Positions 10,992-22,777 of a stretch of DNA of 64,000 nt are shown in pieces. The notes under the pieces were generated by a model, which saw only the letters and a list, made by a program, of their open reading frames with translations, was not told where the DNA came from and did no database searches. The stretch is from assembly GCA_002633025.1 (NCBI GenBank), contig NMRB01000188.1:467599-531598 (forward strand), written 5' to 3'. How positions within the stretch are numbered: position 1 is the first letter of the stretch; every line of letters starts with the position of its first letter. The DNA comes from Notospermus geniculatus. Lineage: Eukaryota; Nemertea; Pilidiophora; Heteronemertea; Lineidae. The position numbers and the translations under genes were made by a program.

Positions 10992-13561
10992 GACACCCTG
11001 TGTATAAGGGAACAACGACGCAGTATCGCTATTATATCGTCATATCATTAGATTTTTTAGCGACGTCTCCGCCGCAGAAATCGATGAGCGGCTGCTTCTC
11101 ATAGTAAATAATAAAACCGTTGCCATGGAGACAACATCATCACCATGAGCACTTCTTTTGACAATCTCTGCATTGCCATAAACAAGCAATCTCGGCTGCA
11201 GGAGCCAGGAATTGCAAAATTTCGCTGCTGTTATTAGATCAACGGGAGACAATGATGAGAACTCCCTTTATCGGGACGAGGTTGGTGTACAGAACATTGA
11301 ACACTGCCCTTTAATACGGATGAAAATGGATCGACAACTTCAGAATTCGATGACTTCTTAAAGACCTAAAAGGCCTGGAATCGCACCTCGGATCTCTTTG
11401 ACACGAGTCTGACACTCTTGTCCTACGCCATTGTGGTAGGACTGCTCTCCGAATGATGTGAAAGGAATGGTGGTCCTAAGATTGCAAGTCCAAGCTGCAA
11501 TAGTCTGCTTTCGAATGGTCACGGTTTCTACAGCCAAATATCGTAATTTCTCGTAGAATAATGAAGCCAGACTAAGATTCCTGGGGGAGTAAGATTCCTA
11601 TGACACTGCAAACCAGCCCAAGAGAATACTGCAGCATCAGAATTTTCGCAAAATCGGCGTTGAGAGGATTCGTTTTACCATCATTTGAACATAATTCTCT
11701 GTCGAAGGTGTAATTTGAATGGTTGAAAAAAATGACGACCCTGCGACCCTTTTCCTTGAGGATGGCCGAAGACGACTGCTTCCTGCTACGGCGCACGCAT
11801 TCAGCAGTTTCCTTCTCGCGTAACCCAACATTTTCCCCGCGTTACAAATTCCTAAACAAACTCCGCATCATTACAATTATCGTGATAGTCTCGTTATACA
11901 GGCCGTACAAACAGACCCCGTCCGGCCATTTAATGTTTGGTAACACCCCTCTACGCCCCCATTCAAAAAAACCTCTCCACAACAAAACCCGGGCCACTTT
12001 TTCGGTAAAGAAAGGCGGGCGAGTACGGCGTATTTACATGATCAACAAAGAACTTTTTTACGGCGATCGCGCGGCACAATGACAATACGGCCTCGTTCTG
12101 AGTCGTAAAAAACTGCTCCGTGCCGATTGGTGATTCATCTCAACAGAGAGTTGGTTTTTTATCACGCGCGCATAATGTGGACTGCGGAGTCGTTGACGAA
12201 GAAATTCAACGAACGATAAAACAGCGAAAAAGCGTCAAATGAAAAAGTTCGAAGTATATACCAAACGTCCACAACATTTCCTGTCGCGTGGAACTACTTT
12301 CGATGAGAGGAAGCGACGTCATTCCCGCTGAAACAAAGCCTGTCGGGACTTGGACGAAACTGTTTCTGCGGCATCGTTTTTTGTGACCTCATTTCAATAT
12401 GAATGCTGTTTTGTATAATGATTGTCGCACATAAAATATGAGCGCAACAGAATTCACTTTGATGGTGGTTTGGACACTCTTAATTGAATTATTAGTGGGA
12501 TAGCTGTAAACAACGGAAGGCAGAAAATAACGTCACAGACATTGGGTTACACTTGTAAAGAGGCTACAGAGTAACTTCTCAAAACCAGGAATCACTGAAT
12601 TCGTTCTAACCATTTCGTTCTGTTTAGGATTTTGGCCGGCAGAGGTACAGGGGTCTTGCTTCACCAATGTGGAAACGTCTAGCAAATCACGCATTGTCAT
12701 TCGTGCGGCGGAAGTAGGCCTAGCCCTACACGACGTATAACGCATGCCGGAATCATTGAATTACATGTAGGTGCTATAAATTTGTCGCGTTGAACTTTTG
12801 GGAAAATGTTGGCAGCAGAATGACGGCGACAAAAGTGCATTAGACTTTGATGGAAACTCCTGTGAAATTTGTTTTGTATTCAAAACGGAGTTACGAGGTA
12901 GGCCTACAGGCCCAAAGCATTAACAACCGTCTGAGGTAGTGTACCAACTCACCACAGAAAACGACGATCTTACATATCAGTTTAGAACAACGCTTTCTGC
13001 CTAAAGTACCTTGAATTCAAATTCGAAATGTACCTTTATTTATTCAAAGTAACTAATAGAAGGCTCGGGCACTCAGCTCAATTTGCTGATGCCGGCTGGC
13101 TAATGACTAAACTCACACGTTGTCACGACTCAAAGGAGCTAAATGCAGCTACTAAGGAACAAAAGAAAAAGAATCTTTATGTGTTTTTGATATCGGGGAG
13201 TGGCACCTTTTGACTTATCAAAGCAGATATCAAGACGGAAGTGGAACCATTAAGACTAGACCTTTTTGCCAATTGAAAAGTTCAAAGTTACTCTAATGAT
13301 CTTTATCATAAAAAGAGGATGGTTTGTGACGAAAGGCTAAAAATGAGAATTTCATATCTTTTACCCTTTGAACGGTCTGACTTGCTATCATGTGAGTTTA
13401 TTTTCATCTTTTGCACCCGTTCAGGACGTAATGTCCCACGGCTCAACATCACTCCTTATCTTTTCATGAAGCCCTCTTGTATGATACCAATAACTTTGCA
13501 GACAACAGCCCAGAGCAACTGTAAAATAACCCCTTTGGTCTATTCCCACACGTAGACCTAG

Positions 13562-13600
13562 GCCCGTATTCTAGAAGTCTCCTTAACTCTAAGGTCCATT
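13562..13600 (+). repeat. Orphan end of a GGCCCGTATT-type inverted-repeat element
   Basis: The string GGCCCGTATTCTAGAAGTCT closely resembles the end of the perfect hairpin at 31182 (GGCCCGTATTTTAGAATGCT), including the CTCC that follows. No matching right end was found nearby, so this looks like a broken copy. Confidence 0.45.
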
Positions 13601-13609
13601 TTAAGCTTT

Positions 13610-13786
13610 TGTGAAAGGAATCCAAGTCCCCCTGGAATCAAAGTCCGGTCTTAATATTGTTCAGCGAGGGATTAGAATATATGGCTAGAGAGACCATGAC
13701 CATTCGAATATAACCTTACAAGAGCGGGCTATTTGTTTGAAGGATCTGCATTCCTAGGACGCTGATTCCTGTCACACCTGGACCAA
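13610..13786 (-). repeat. Interspersed repeat, copy 1 (matches 42.51-42.66 kb)
   Basis: Read on the minus strand this segment aligns nearly end to end with 42511-42665 on the plus strand. Shared strings include GGTTATATTCGAATGGT, CCCTCGCTGAACAATA, GACCGGACTTTGA and CAGGGGGACTT. Identity is high but not perfect, with several small indels. No inverted ends or target duplications were found, so its class is unknown. Confidence 0.7.
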
Positions 13787-14156
13787 GAGGAGGCCCATTA
13801 CCGTTAAGCCAACGAACTTCGAGATTCCCCTCGTTGTGAAAACTAGGCCTACTGTTGGCTCTTGTCAACAATTAACATGTCTAACGAAATGGACATGCAT
13901 GATGACCGTGATCATGATGATGCATGATGGCCGTGATCAGTCGCTGGGACTTCACTGCTAAGGAGTCGCGCTTCAGCTCACATACACAGGTCTTATGGCG
14001 AAGTCTTTTGGTTACCGACTCTGAAACTACCAAGGGCCTAGTTTCTGCACATCTAGTGGCCTCTTAGATCCGTTAGCCCTCGCTAACAGATATACAGCCA
14101 CACAGAAATGAGTGCTACAAATCAGCAAATTGGCCGATCTTTGCTATTCATCGTTT

Positions 14157-14325
14157 TGACGGTCCCCGCCATCTTGGTTGCTAGAGATTTGTGCGCGCGC
14201 ACTTATCTGGTAGGCAAATCAACGCCTGTGATTGGTCGTGAGATCCGAATTTGCACAGCAGATATTACTGCGCATGTGCAGTTTGCAAGAAATACAAGAT
14301 GGCGGAATGATGAATTGTGTGAGTG
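14157..14325 (+). promoter_or_regulatory. Promoter-like motif cluster, possible first-exon start
   Basis: Within 170 bp there are a YY1-type site on each strand (CCGCCATCTTGG at about 14167; AAGATGGCGG at about 14300), an inverted CCAAT box (GATTGGTCG at about 14230), an alternating GCGCGCGC run and an NRF1-like CTGCGCATGTGCAG. YY1 sites with this spacing often overlap transcription starts of TATA-less promoters. A GTGAGT donor-like string follows at about 14319, so a tiny non-coding exon is conceivable. The 73-codon frame through it is unrecognised. Evidence is motifs only. Confidence 0.3.
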
Positions 14326-14582
14326 CTGACTGAGCTAATGTTTCAAGAGCACTGAAGAATAATCAACTTTCGAGGGAATACTTACCTTTAGGCTCTGTCT
14401 TCAGCTGCCCCAAAGTCTAAAAATAGAAGAGAAGCAAAAATTTAATGAAATAAGGCATAAAAACTAATTCCATAGGCCTTTCACCATTCTGACTAGTCCT
14501 GTTTGAACTAAATTATCAATTTTGTGATTTATGGGAAGCGTTGGTTACTTTGCCAGTAGCATGCAAAGTAAGAAGTGCACAC

Positions 14583-15019
14583 TACAGTTCATTCCACATC
14601 CGAATGGCGCGAGGTTTATCAACGATATCTCCGGAACGCCTGGGTCAAATTTGACATACCATACATCAATCGATTTGTCTTTTTTGCCGCTACAGGCATC
14701 ATCGCTGTCATTTTCCCTAGAAACGTTACATATAAAAGTTCTTTCACCAATCGCAGTTCGTGTTTACGGCGGAAATGGCGGCCATTTTGAAGTGACGCAA
14801 TGCATCGCACACGTGCAAACTGCACTGAACACCATGGCGAAATGAAATGGCTTTTGAGAAAGGGATCCATTATGTTGACCTTACGCGAAAAATGAAGATA
14901 GCAGAAAGATACCGGCAAGAAAGACAAGTCAATTGATGTATGGTATGTCAAACTGGACCCAGCCGTTGCGGAGCTATCGTTCATAAACCTCGCGCCACTC
15001 GGAAGTGGAATGAACTATA
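14583..15019. mobile_element. Long-TIR foldback element (437 bp)
   Basis: Two arms of roughly 110 bp face each other. The left begins TACAGTTCATTCCAC and the right ends GTGGAATGAACTATA. Shared inner strings include GCGCGAGGTTTAT and ACATACCATACATCAAT with their reverse complements. Flanking TA fits a mariner-type target. The about 220 bp middle includes GGCGGAAATGGCGGCCATTTT, a double YY1-like palindrome. The overlapping 104- and 121-codon frames come from the arms and are not genes. Confidence 0.85.
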
Positions 15020-15054
15020 GTTGGTAAAACAGCGATACAAATACATGTGTCTAG

Positions 15055-15234
15055 CCGGTGTAACGTTTTTGAGCGTTCCCCATCTGCCAGTGTTCCCCTG
15101 CTATTGTCTGACGGAATAAGCCGCGACTCGACAATGGAGGACACAGAGAGAAACGTGTCGATCTATCTGCCAGTGTTTCCAGAACAATAGGGGGAACACT
15201 GACACACGGAAACACTGAAAAACTTTACACCTGG
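15055..15234. mobile_element. GGTGTAAC-ended inverted repeat family, copy A
   Basis: The ends CCGGTGTAACGTTTTT and AAAACTTTACACCTGG are inverted, and pairing continues inward through GTTCCCC and CAGTGTTCCCC to CTATTGT, so each arm is about 52 bp. The middle of about 75 bp is unpaired. Two further members lie at 15.98 and 42.69 kb. A target duplication is not clear. No coding capacity. Confidence 0.75.
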
Positions 15235-15978
15235 AGTCCGATCAACCACGGCGCAGGTCAACAGGCCACTGGCCGGAAGTCTCCAACACAAGAAACCACT
15301 GACTCTACGATAAGAAACCTCCCTCATGCTGTTAATTGCAAGATTAAAGATTGCTCCATTTGCGATGAGATTTTCCAAGGACAGAAGTCAGGCAGGGAGG
15401 GGGCTTTGTGCAGTCGCTGTCAGCGCGCCTCACGCCTTATCAAAGATATCCTAATTTGCAACCGAAACTTCAAGGTCGCTTATATCATTTACAACTCGCG
15501 TTGATAAAATTTCATGCTAAGTTTGTTACAGTATGATACAATAGCGATGTACATAATGCTCTTACAATCGTATCACATTGGCCTGGAATCGACATGACGT
15601 AGTTCGCTGCCGTCAGGCCAGAGCTATATTAAACAATGACCAATTTGCACTGGTCTCATGCAACCGGGTTAAATGAAGCTAGGCAAAGTCGATAGCTAAT
15701 ACGATAGAGAGATACAATTAGTGTGGACCATGCCCCGGGCAAAAACACGCCCTGACATCGGCTCCTTACTCAACAAATGATGTGTTACACGCTCCGGACA
15801 AAATGATTACAGAAGGAGGAAGGAGGGTGGTTACTTAGGCTAGGCAGCCATGACCGCACCTCATCTAAAACGATGTCATAACTTGCAAGAACCCGAAGCT
15901 CATGTGTAAGATTATTTCAAGGACTCAATAAACTACATGTATTTGTAATTTGTGACGAGATTTTACCTCCCCTAGCCA

Positions 15979-16148
15979 AGTGTGACATCTGCCATGTTCC
16001 ATACGTCAGTGTTTCCCCGTAATGTTTGGGAAATGCTGGCAGATGGATTGACAGGTTTCAATGTGTGCCCCCTTTTGTCAAGTCGCAGCTTATTCCAGAT
16101 AGTTTAGGGAACACTCAGAAATGGAAAACAATCAAAAACGTTACACCG
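15979..16148. mobile_element. GGTGTAAC-ended inverted repeat family, copy B
   Basis: A more decayed member of the family at 15.06 kb. Left part AGTGTGACATCTGCCATGTT and CAGTGTTTCCCC; right part GGGAACACTCAGAAATGG and AAAAACGTTACACCGG. Arms pair imperfectly. The two copies lie about 0.75 kb apart. Confidence 0.65.
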
Positions 16149-16159
16149 GTGTTATTGTT

Positions 16160-18310
16160 CAACGAGAAATTAGGATATACATGTATGGCAAAGAAACAAT
16201 TACATGTGTACCATTTGAATATAACATTGCAATAAAAGACTATTCCTACTCAAAATTGCATTCCAATGATTACCCTTTCCCCCCCGTGTACAAATTGTCT
16301 GCCTAATGGTGAAAGAAACTAGGGAAAATAAACCAGAGGATCTTGCAAAAGTTGTAATACCCCCCCCCCCCACGTATCGACCGAAGATTGTCAAACTGAC
16401 ATAGCAACACAGATAAATCAATGTAACTGACGATGAGCAGTGTTGTTTCGGAATATTGCATGGAAGGACTGATGAATAGAATGTTTTTCGTTTCATTACA
16501 CCGCACCAACTAAAACCCTGCAACCCTATTGGTCAAAATTTTGTTACATGATGGCAAGGCAAAGTGTCCTAACACTGTGCAACAGTTTCCTTTTTACTAT
16601 CGATGACTGGTCGAAAAATATCGATGACTTACGACAATACAACGAAATTCGAGCCAAAATAAACAAGACACCAAGACACGAAAAATGCCACATTTCAAAC
16701 AGAAGATGAGAAAGGTGTAAGAGTCTTACCATCTGAGACGAGTTGTAAAATTTGAGAAATTCGGAAAAATCAGAGAAATGAGACGGCACCGATGCTGCAG
16801 CCGTTACAGCAGCCGACCGTATGTTGAGGGAAAATGCCAATGCCAGTTCTCTATAGCGGATGACGTCAGTTTGCTAGATGTTTTTTTTCGTATTCCAAGC
16901 GGTGTACCTGCCACGAGATGACTCATTACCACACAGAATGGGGATTAACATAAAGCTATCGCATCCGTTTCACTCGCTGCGACACTCTTTCGTTTGATAT
17001 CCTTCTGGCATGGAATGATATTACGTGATCTTTACATGCAAATGATGATGTGAAAGAAATGATTTCAGCTATTAGAGTTATGATAGGGAGTGGTTTAAAG
17101 TAGAATGAGTTGACTGCTTCAGAATCAGTTTTATGGCCTTGCCCTACAAGCTAGGCCAACTTTTATCAACATGCATTTTTTATGGGCACAGCACACTGCA
17201 GGCTCAACTAAAACTGCAGTTTTCTCTTGCATTTACAAATATCCTCAACTTTTTCGGCCAGTTTTGTGCCTTAACTTTAATGCTAGCATCGGCACTTCGT
17301 ACTGGTCGGCAATGGAAAATACACGTAACAGCAGTTCGTTTTGTGACGAGCCAAATTTTGATCAGATTTACCAGCCTGTCGATATCTTCACGTCCCGCCG
17401 CAGGCGCCAGTCCTGTGCCGTATCACCCGCTACATTGTCAGCATCACGGGGCCCCGTGTCAACAACAAGATTACATAAAGACCACGCCTCCCTGGTCTAA
17501 CTTGACCTTGCAGCCTGCTCAGTGCACCATTGTGTAAGTTAATGTAATAGGCAGAGTCAAATTGAGTTGTATAATAGGCTCTAAACAGGTCCACGAGATG
17601 GATTCATGCCCTGGGCGAGGGCAATCACCGACTTCGGACGAAGCAAAATACTAAATGGGTATTTTCTCAAAGATGCATCAGTCGAATAGAAACACAACAT
17701 GGTTTTTGTGTTGATAATCTATCGCACAGATTTGTAACCATTTTGCTTTCGACGAATGACAGTATCGCTTAGTTATGGAATGTCATGTGGTATGCAAAGT
17801 GATGAGCTTGTACGGGACCAAAATGAGTTTGATAGGTCTCATTTAGTGAAGAATCAATGCCTCTAACGTGCTCCCTCGTGCTACACATTGAAAAACAACC
17901 TAGAATCCCGCAACTACGTAATTATTGAGCATCAATTTCCGTTCCCGAAGATGAGAAGTTTGAGATGGCAACTTCTCTAGGCCACTCAGAAACCGCCTGT
18001 CCCCTTCTTCACCCAAGGCAAGAAGTACTAATATGTTTTCTCTCCCCGGGCAAGGTCTCAGTCGACGCAATCGGAGAATTGTTTGACATATCAGAAGGAA
18101 GTGGCATTCGTCCCCTGTTTGGGCAAATCACTCCGACTTTTCCCTGCGGAGGGTGTGAAGTTTTCTGCCCAGAGGAATGACTTAACCCCTTTTGGTAGTG
18201 ACATTGAGGAGTAGCAATAAACTGAGAAGCAAGGTGATGGACCAGCAACTGGAAAGATATTGGTGGACTTTTGAAGGAAAATAGAAACAGAACTAACTTA
18301 GGAGCTGTGA
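16160..18310. other. No supported feature
   Basis: Only a poly-C tract (about 16361-16373) stands out. Frames of 98-134 codons at 16.5-16.8 kb (minus) and 17.1-17.5 kb (plus) have no recognised domain and no splice context that convinces. Nothing else could be supported. Confidence 0.4.
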
Positions 18311-18318
18311 ACAGAGCA

Positions 18319-18457
18319 GGGGCCTGATTCACAAAGCCCTCGTAGCGTACGTATGATCTTAGCACTGCCCGTATCTATTGTTCGTCGACTTGCTGACAAT
18401 AGATACGGATATGCTAAGATCATACATACGCTAAGAGGACTTTGTGAATCAGGCCCC
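18319..18457. mobile_element. MITE with GGGGCCTGATTCACAAAG ends
   Basis: A 139 bp hairpin: GGGGCCTGATTCACAAAG at the left and its exact complement at the right. Pairing continues inward through ACGTATGATCTTAGCA and CGTATCTATTGT to a loop of about 13 bp. No clear target duplication. Terminal sequences of the form GGnCCtGATTCACAAA are common on non-autonomous DNA elements in animals (general knowledge, not checked). Confidence 0.85.
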
Positions 18458-19009
18458 AGGTGTTTTCAAATCTACCACGTGACACCTTGACTTAGTGGCG
18501 ACGACATAAAATATACTGTATATACATGTACTTTACTGTTACTACGCAGAAGTGAGAATTTGTGATCCGGTGTATCAGCATAAATGAGGCTGCAGGTACA
18601 TGTATGTATTTTACCGTCGATTTTTCTAAATAAAAAATTGCAATGAATAAACAGAACTCGATTTTTTCTAGTAAATTTTATTGGAATCAGCCTGAGATTG
18701 GCAATAAACCCAACTCATTCATTGGACAGTTGATGTGAATACACGATCTGTTTCAGGCACCCACGAGGGCTACAGCATCATTTTTATCATTCAGAACCCG
18801 ACACTACATCTGCTGGAGGAAAATTTCCTCAATTCCATAGTGGATTTCATCCGGGGGTGTAATTTTACCGATTTGAATATTCTTTTTTCGCAATTCCATT
18901 CTTGAAATTTCGTAACTGTCAATCTTGGTTAGGGATGAGTTTGTTTTGTTGATGAAGCTAACTTTGCTAGTCCCTGCAGGCACGAAGAAGATGGTGTTTA
19001 TTCGACATT

Positions 19010-19037
19010 GGAGGAATTGTCAGTATAATTCCTCCAA
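19010..19037. repeat. Short perfect hairpin
   Basis: TTGGAGGAATT and AATTCCTCCAA pair exactly around a 6-base loop. It could be a terminator-like or RNA fold, but no transcript is evident. Confidence 0.6.
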
Positions 19038-19145
19038 GATTTGACTGAGCAGAAATGAGGAGCAGCATTATCAATATTATTTGTAATGATCGTATTTCTC
19101 ATAAGGCAAATGTGCATGTAAAAAAATCTGCTTAGAATTTTAATA

Positions 19146-19367
19146 GAGGTTCTTCAATGACGTCACATCGGTCACGTGACTGCAAAGAATCAGCCATGTT
19201 GGCCGTCAGATGGCCGGCGACGACGTCAAAACTGTCACGTCATGACGTTTTGAGTCAGTAATCTGTGTGTTGACGCTGTGTTCATGCCGTGACGTCGCTT
19301 GACATTTTGATGGCCAATATGGCGGCACCATGTCGTCATGGAAATGTGACGTCACGTGAAGAACCTC
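19146..19367. mobile_element. MITE with GAGGTTCTTCA ends and TA target
   Basis: A 222 bp element with ends GAGGTTCTTCA...TGAAGAACCTC flanked by TA on both sides (19144-19145, 19368-19369). Subterminal TGACGTCACAT and its inverse (ATGTGACGTCA) extend the inverted repeat. The interior is unusually rich in TGACGTCA/CACGTG-type palindromes and holds CCAATATGGCGGC, so it would bring CRE-, E-box- and YY1-like sites wherever it inserts. Confidence 0.85.
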
Positions 19368-21312
19368 TATGGAATAAAACATAAAATATGTTGACCATAA
19401 TTATAACACTGAATACTAGCATTAACGTTCTTTAACAGCATTTCTGATAACTGAACCAACCTACAGCTGCTGACTGACGCGAGCAGAACTCCAATAAACC
19501 CAATCCCCACAAGTAAAAAAGACCTTATCGGTTGGTTTGATAAGAATTATACTTGAAGATGTTGTTCATAATGCGATTCCCAACCAACGAAACAGAACCT
19601 ATTCCATTCCATCAATAGTTGAGCGAAAACACACATATTTCGTTCTGTAGAACTGTACACGGATGTGTGCCCTGTCGTTGATGAAATGAAGCATGACGTA
19701 AACGAATTATGATGTAAATTGAAGTTATTTTTTACATCGTACTCATCGGTGAAATTCACAGCATCGTGATCAAGCGAATATCGTTTTTATCTTATTACAC
19801 AGAAAAAAATACTCGCTGAAATTACAGCTCGAATAAAAAAGGAGAAATTGAGAAAAAAGTAGATTGATGTTTTTCATCTCTCTGTCATGTCGATTTCTTT
19901 AGAGTTAAGAAGTCTTGTTAGCCAAGAAATACACGCAGGAGGTCCTCGTTTTGAAATGCACCTGGTAAAGAAAGTTCGTCAAGAACTGGTCTACACGCGG
20001 TAAAAAAACGTTTCCCCTTCTTAGAAATGCAGAATATAGGAGTAAATTTCATCTAGGCCCTAGTATGCTTGGTTTTACATGTACTGTCTGAGATCGAATA
20101 CGGTCCCTTTTCAGGGTGTTTTCAACGAATTTGATCACAATCTTTTCTTCACTCAATGAAAATTCATGTGGGGGATACGAGGTACTCTCTTTTCTACATT
20201 TAAAGTAACTGGCCAGGCCTACACGTTTTTCTTTCGTCAGGCCTATACATGTATTGATAGTCTTCGTGTACATTAATATCACAAAGCATACATGTATTTT
20301 GAAATTTAATTAACAGTTCAACATGCCGAAAATTAATGTTTTTAAAATGGTTGAAACGCCCATGGCCTACAAACGCTTCCTGAACGATTGACCAACCGTC
20401 CATGACCGGAAATACGTCACACGAGGCAAACAAATGCTGCTGTCCGATGTTTAGAGGCACAGTGACTTGCAGGTCAGATGGATCATAAGTTGGCACACTG
20501 ACCATTCATTCAGTCTATTTCCTTGAATGTGGGACTTCAATAACTTGGTAGACATGGTTGGATGCACGTTTCAACAGGGTCATTGGCGATTGAGTGGTCA
20601 GTGGGCAAATCTATGATCCATGTGACCTGCAGCCATTGTGTCTCTGACCTGGCTGTGGCTCATTCGTTCTGACCTCTTAATGTGGAAAAGAGAGTATCTC
20701 CCGGCGAAGCAGCACGAACATCGGGTTGTCTTCAATACCGATACACTTTCCTATCGATCTTTCACCTGTCCAATGGCAGCCCATTTCGGAGACTTTTGAT
20801 GTAAACTCTTGACTCCTGCAGGAAAACATCGGCATAAAAGATAAACTATATATAGTACTTGTTCCAAATGACACCGGTAACTTTCAGAGATGTGACAAAG
20901 ATGGTATCAGATAGCGCCATGCAGGAGCTGACGCTTAGGGCCTGTTCTCAATATGCACAAGCAGCTGTAATCCAACCCTTTTAGTTTAAAACGTTCACCA
21001 ACAAAAACACATTCACTTTCTGTTCAATCACCCTCCACTTCCCCATCTTCTCTTTTCTCTCTATCAGCAACCAACAGATGTTTTTTCTACTCTTAGTCAA
21101 TTCAAATTTATATTTCCCCAACGCAATATGCCGACAAGAAAAAAAAAATCTCAATTATTGGGGTCGGCTTGTCGGGGATATTACATGCATAATATATGAT
21201 ATAATCATAAAGTTGTGGCGAAACAGCTGAGGAACTGTGCTCAAAGATAGAGACCTAAAGCTTTAATGAAAGTAAACTGTTATGGAATTGTCTTTTAACC
21301 CTTGAAGTCATT

Positions 21313-21553
21313 CGTTCATGAGAGCTATTCTAGCCGTCGATTCGTATTTTTGTTCAAGAACAAAAATACGAATCGACGGCTAGAATCTTATAAGATTATA
21401 AGAGTTGAGAAAGTCGCTTGAAAGTGGCATGCTTCCATGTGAAATAATCTGATTGATGATCGACTGTAACCATCAGTTTTTCATTGTCTAACTGTTGCAA
21501 ATAAACTTAATAAACTGAATACGAAATGACGGCTAGGGTAGCTCTGGTGGACG
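21313..21553. mobile_element. CGTTCACGAGAGCTACCC-ended element, copy A
   Basis: A 241 bp element whose ends (left CGTTCATGAGAGCTATTC, right GGTAGCTCTGGTGGACG) match those of the copy at 48.50 kb. Both copies share the interior strings CATGTGAAATAATCTGA and GATGATCGACTGT and a terminal GCCGTCGATTC motif. A TA follows the right end; the left flank is TT, probably mutated. This copy alone carries a second, inverted copy of its left arm just inside it, making a 29-bp hairpin (see findings). Confidence 0.85.
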
Positions 21554-22777
21554 TAGGACTCTATGAAATCAGTTGCAAAGTGCACGCTCGAAACATGTAG
21601 GCCCCTACTTTTTTTGTTTACAACAGTTTTATCCAATAATACCTGTACAGTTTTATCCAATAATACATCAGTCTGTAATCTATATGGAAATTCAAATGCA
21701 AATAGAAATTGGTATTTGGTTTGTAAATAGATGCAAAACCATTGATTGGCGAATCAGCTTTCTTTCATTTGAATTGATGCGTCAGGAGGAAGGGAAAACT
21801 AGATTTGACATGGCATAAAAAAACGTCAAATAAATACCGGTACTTGGTTTGAATCAGGTTTTAGACGGCATGAGTGGGGTAACCACAACTAGTGAATTTG
21901 CGTGTTGGCCTCCGTAATGGTGCTGTCGGCCATGTTGTTCGACAATGCGCATAAGAATGCATTCCATCACCTACAATGCAAATTATTAACGCATGAACTG
22001 AATTAACATTCATTATCATTTACAATCATTGTTACGTCGTCAAATTTTTAGAAAGGGCGGCTAAAAGTGCAAGTTTAGGTGATTCGCCTCGGCGTTTCTG
22101 GCATAGGCCTGCCATTTCAGCTTGCCATTAAGAGCTCGTAAAACATATTAGGAAATCACCCCTCCTCCCTCACGAGTGCCTGAAATCAGTTCAATAAAAC
22201 ACTCAAACGCCGTTCGACAAAACATGGCTTTATTCATTCCTTTCTTTTTTGTCAAGGACGTTTTCCCGTCCGACCGTGAGATCCATCCACCTGATCATGC
22301 CAAGCCGCGGGGACGCTGTGGGCGATGTCAACACATGGTCTTCGGGCTTTTAGCAGATGGAGGTAAGGCCCTGTGGATGCCGGATAAAGAGCTTATTCCT
22401 TCCAAAAAGGGATGAGAATTAGCCCTTGGGAGCTAGGAACAAATGTCGTGTTTGGAAGAAAAAATATTAATTGCGAAGGAGCTTTTTGCTTGGAACATGT
22501 TCCGATCCAAGGGACACATCAAGGGTTCAGACAGGAATTCCCAGCTGCCTTTGGGTAGGGTGAATGTCTTCGGAGATTATTGGCTTCCAGAGTTGGCATG
22601 GACACTTTCTAGGCGGTAGAAATATTGGCTCGTAGAAGAAACTCTTTGAGCTTTGATGGTTCAAAAACCGAGGCCACTTGGTGCCACTAGAAGCAAAGTA
22701 GGCTACTGCTTCTTTTCCTTTGAATGAGGCCATGAAACCGATATTTCTGAAGGTTGAGCATGTAACTGGTAGGCCCA

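Larger units (their letters stand above)
10000..13560. other. Mostly featureless stretch with an assembly gap
   Basis: Apart from the short hairpin at 10.33 kb and the N gap, no repeat, element or gene could be supported. A run of ten G precedes the gap by about 40 bases. CpG density rises modestly at 11.95-12.38 kb (GCGATCGCGCGGC, CACGCGCGC). An X-box-like site GTTGCCATGGAGAC lies at 11119. A 119-codon frame at 11.72-12.08 kb is not recognised. Confidence 0.4.

Noticed and set aside
14531-14984. Frames of 104 and 121 codons with similar peptides on opposite strands
   Set aside because: The similarity (LTYHTSIDLSFLP in both) arises because they read the two inverted arms of one foldback element.
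18319-18457. Target duplication for the 18.32 kb MITE
   Set aside because: Flanks GAGCA and AGGTG share no exact repeat adjacent to the ends.
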